A DNA stretch of 64,000 nt from Saccharibacillus brassicae (GTDB taxonomy: Bacteria > Bacillota > Bacilli > Paenibacillales > Paenibacillaceae): contig NZ_CP041217.1 of NCBI RefSeq assembly GCF_006542275.1, positions 62,001-126,000 on the forward strand, written 5' to 3'. The notes below the pieces were generated by a model. That model was given only the letters and a program-made list of their open reading frames with translations. It was not told where the DNA came from and did no database searches. This document shows positions 62,801 through 64,000 of the stretch, one piece after another; position 1 is the first letter of the stretch; each line of letters begins with the position of its first letter. Position numbers and translations under genes: made by a program.

Positions 62801-63719
62801 GAACGTCGCGCTCGCGCAGCAGATGCCGGTCCAGCAAATCCTGCGCCGCCAGACGCACGCCGCGTTCAAGCAGCTGTTCGCGTTCTTCGAACAGCCGGCC
62901 GATCAGCGCGACGAAGCGGTTCCACCCGCTGAGCGGATGATCCGGACGCTTGACGGACAAATAGAGCACGTCCGCCGTTTGAATCTGCCAATCGGAGAAC
63001 GTGCGCTCGACCGTTTCCCGGTAATGGGCAAACGACAGCTCCGTCTCGCGGTGCTTGTCCACCTGGTTGACGATCAGCACGAGCGGCTTGCCGAGATCGG
63101 ACAAGCTTTTGGCGAACGCCAGATTCGTCTCCGATTGGACATGGTTGTAATCCATGACGTAGAAGACGACGTCCGCCAAATGCAGCGCGGCGTCGGTCGC
63201 CGAAGCATGCGCCGCATCGGTGGAATCGACGCCCGGCGTATCGAGGAACGCGCCTCCGCCCTGCAGCAGCGGAATATCGCCCCAGATTTCGACCGTGGCG
63301 TACGATTCCCCGTCTTTGCAGTAGCGGGCGAGCGCGCCTTCCATTTCTTCCGGCGCCAGCACGAGCTTGCGCTCGCCGCTGCCGGACGGCAGACCGGCGG
63401 ACGCCGCTTCCGAAGCAGTGTCCGCCGGATGCAGCGTAATCTCCGCCCGGCGCTCGCCGCTGCGGATAATCGCGGCATTGGCCGTCGTCGGAAGCGGGCC
63501 GGACGGCAGCAGCGGCCCTCCGCACAGCGCGTTGATCAGACTCGACTTGCCGGCCGAGAAATGACCGAGAAAAGCAAGCGTCAGCTCGCGATCGTTCCAT
63601 TTTCGTTCCAGTTGGCCGATCTTGGCCGCCGTTTCGGGATCTTCATACAAAACTAGAGCGGCACGCAGCCGCTCTAGTTTTTGGTGCAGATCCCCGGATT
63701 TCATTGTCGTGTCCGCCAT
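59820..63719 (-). CDS. dynA: fused two-headed bacterial dynamin, DynA-like
   Basis: 1299 residues; ATG at 63719, five bases behind GGAGG. Two dynamin-like GTPase units in one chain. Unit 1: P-loop GHFSAGKSS (52-60), PTTA, DTPGVDST (160-167), NQVDKHR. Unit 2 (from about residue 690): GAFSAGKSS, PTTA, DTPGADSV, and a degenerate VNAADLADS for the base-specificity motif. Long helical stalk regions follow each head. The halves are joined by an Ala/Pro-rich linker of about 70 residues. B. subtilis DynA (1193 residues) has this architecture and binds membranes, helping them fuse or resist pore damage. Confidence 0.93.
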   Translation of the reverse strand: MADTTMKSGDLHQKLERLRAALVLYEDPETAAKIGQLERKWNDRELTLAFLGHFSAGKSSLINALCGGPLLPSGPLPTTANAAIIRSGERRAEITLHPADTASEAASAGLPSGSGERKLVLAPEEMEGALARYCKDGESYATVEIWGDIPLLQGGGAFLDTPGVDSTDAAHASATDAALHLADVVFYVMDYNHVQSETNLAFAKSLSDLGKPLVLIVNQVDKHRETELSFAHYRETVERTFSDWQIQTADVLYLSVKRPDHPLSGWNRFVALIGRLFEEREQLLERGVRLAAQDLLDRHLLRERDVRPGEAASLSAEEEEVEYEAEASLQALQSQQSELADRGRNLRDRLMNEIGRTLDNAPIMPASLRDLIQLYLEASAPGFRAGGLFGSKKRTEKEREDRLAAVAADFAERVEAGLDVHVRERLRAFGRELGVWDAGQETRLEQALPRVEGGWVSGLLREDVRLSPEYVMNFSGDLRGEALARFRRASLEFADSLLEDAEPQGGEQLAEISRQVLQASELAGKARLRREVREALDLREQELAGLLGNADGLPALRLPQLDEPQGEAGRGGEPFAADGAADAAASVPAAAVSAAAAAAPAPETGLTPAPPAAAADPAAPPHAAPAGRKPAGLHAASSAEDAGAGGRLDILHAAADRLREAAEVLAPLPAFASTLRAMREREASLRGGRFTLALFGAFSAGKSSFANALLGDGFLPVSPHPTTAAISRIMAPERAEDHGRALIVMKTREELMGDLADACELLGLGDPAAGRWRAEVRALTPDRIHPSGRAHYSFLRAADAGFDLAEPMLGTESLAEPDQFRLYAAEESRACFVKRIDLYIDSQWTRQGIVLVDTPGADSVHARHTGVTFDYMKNADALVFVTYYNHAFSRADRQFLAQLGRVKGSDSVDKTFFIVNAADLADSEEECGGVTAHLEERLRGEGILNPRIYPVSSLRALERKRSGRAYTDVGSSAGSAAASAGEEFGGAAFDRFEAFERELLHFAAEELAGLAAASADREIEASRERLNSWIAEADLGAQERQLRLERLAKASVEAREIAGLAGAADKTPELVREIRELLFHVRQRIEFRFGDWFAESFNPALLHAGIGDLKASFLACGRELSRMVAREAENELLATGLRIERAGQRMLAGGLNDTRDRLAGLGAPFDRLEPGDGGAWETPSVSEVQLSGALDWASLWPMFKSPKAFFEQRGRDAVREAALATFREALQHVTESRLPEFEDFYGRQLSHKLGTEAEALLRQAEEAADGMRLSLSDQPDTERWKAMENRLKHVLAAQQKVKA

Positions 63720-63764
63720 ATGTTCCTCCAGGTTCGATGCCGTGTCCGCTTTTTCAAGCCGATC

Positions 63765-64000
63765 TTAAACGGTTGGGATAAAAATTTCGAAAATTTTGCC
63801 GTGCTGCAAAATCGTGATGTTGCGTTTCTTGTCGCGCATGACGACGACTTCGGGCTTCAGGCGCATCTGCTCGACGTATTCTTCCGGAATCTCGCTGACG
63901 CTGCCTACCGTTACGCCTTCGATTTCCATGTCGTCATTTTCCGGGATGTCGCTGATCAGCACCTGCTCGAAAATATCCGAAAATTTCTCAAACTCGTTCG
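63765..64000 (-). CDS. unrecognised protein, 3' part only
   Basis: At least 77 codons, open to the right edge of the window, so the start is outside; a GTG at 63962 is in frame, but the conserved-looking upstream FEKFSDIFEQVL suggests the gene continues. The end of the protein (SEIPEEYVEQMRLKPEVVVMRDKKRNITILQHGKIFEIFIPTV) is a compact alpha/beta segment. It lies 45 bases upstream of dynA on the same strand and is probably co-transcribed with it. No family recognised. Confidence 0.65.
   Translation of the reverse strand, partial: NEFEKFSDIFEQVLISDIPENDDMEIEGVTVGSVSEIPEEYVEQMRLKPEVVVMRDKKRNITILQHGKIFEIFIPTV

Noticed and set aside
60921-63656. A 911-codon plus-strand frame
   Set aside because: Antisense shadow of the dynamin gene, Arg-rich composition, no start signals.

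Overview
The window comes from a GC-rich, flagellated, Gram-positive member of the Bacillota. Paenibacillaceae (Paenibacillus or Saccharibacillus type) is my inference. It rests on strong AGGAGG-type ribosome-binding sites with many TTG/GTG starts, the gene set (YvyF, YjfB, a PerR-type regulator, a fused two-headed dynamin like DynA, YfiB/YfiC-like ABC exporter, LplABC/YtcQP-type sugar transporter) and a perfect Bacillus-type Fur box. Most genes lie on the minus strand.

Layout. 1-4.3 kb: the start of a UV-damage endonuclease gene, a membrane-anchored YceI protein, an OmpR-type two-component system and a YvyF-like flagellar protein. 4.3-12.8 kb: one minus-strand operon pairing two flavin-dependent monooxygenases with a complete oligopeptide-type ABC importer whose two ATPases are fused; it looks like an organosulfur scavenging unit. 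13-15.5 kb: a UbiD-family decarboxylase and a small STAS-like protein. 15.6-18.5 kb: a peroxide-defence block (perR, a regulator with a degenerate receiver, katA) with PerR-like operators. 18.5-23.6 kb: YjfB, a double GNAT protein, an iron-regulated flavodoxin coupled to an unrecognised cysteine-tailed protein, an RNA methyltransferase-like gene and a pseudouridine synthase.

23.6-27.3 kb is a visibly AT-rich island with secreted or lipoprotein genes of unknown function, a serine resolvase and a secreted protein each broken by one in-frame stop, and a res-like repeat cluster; I read it as a decaying acquired element. 27.4-41.3 kb is housekeeping: topoisomerase IV (parC, parE), an ABC-2 transporter, an SGNH hydrolase, tRNA-Lys, a CAP-domain secreted protein, a GNAT protein, purT and a heterodimeric ABC exporter with one degenerate ATP site.

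41.8-54.3 kb is a pectin/xylan oligosaccharide utilisation locus. A solute-binding protein and two permeases import oligosaccharides; GH105, GH28, pectin methylesterase, an alpha/beta hydrolase and GH43, none with a signal peptide, would process them in the cytoplasm; a membrane-bound AraC regulator probably controls the divergent promoter region, which holds a 17-bp inverted repeat, 12-bp direct repeats and a cre/LacI-like site. 54.4-64 kb: an MsrA-MsrB fusion whose MsrB half lacks its catalytic cysteine, an S66 LD-carboxypeptidase preceded by about 12 phased A-tracts, a repeat-rich gap with three palindromic elements, a GGDEF-EAL membrane protein, a 1299-residue fused dynamin, and the 3' part of an unrecognised gene that runs off the window.
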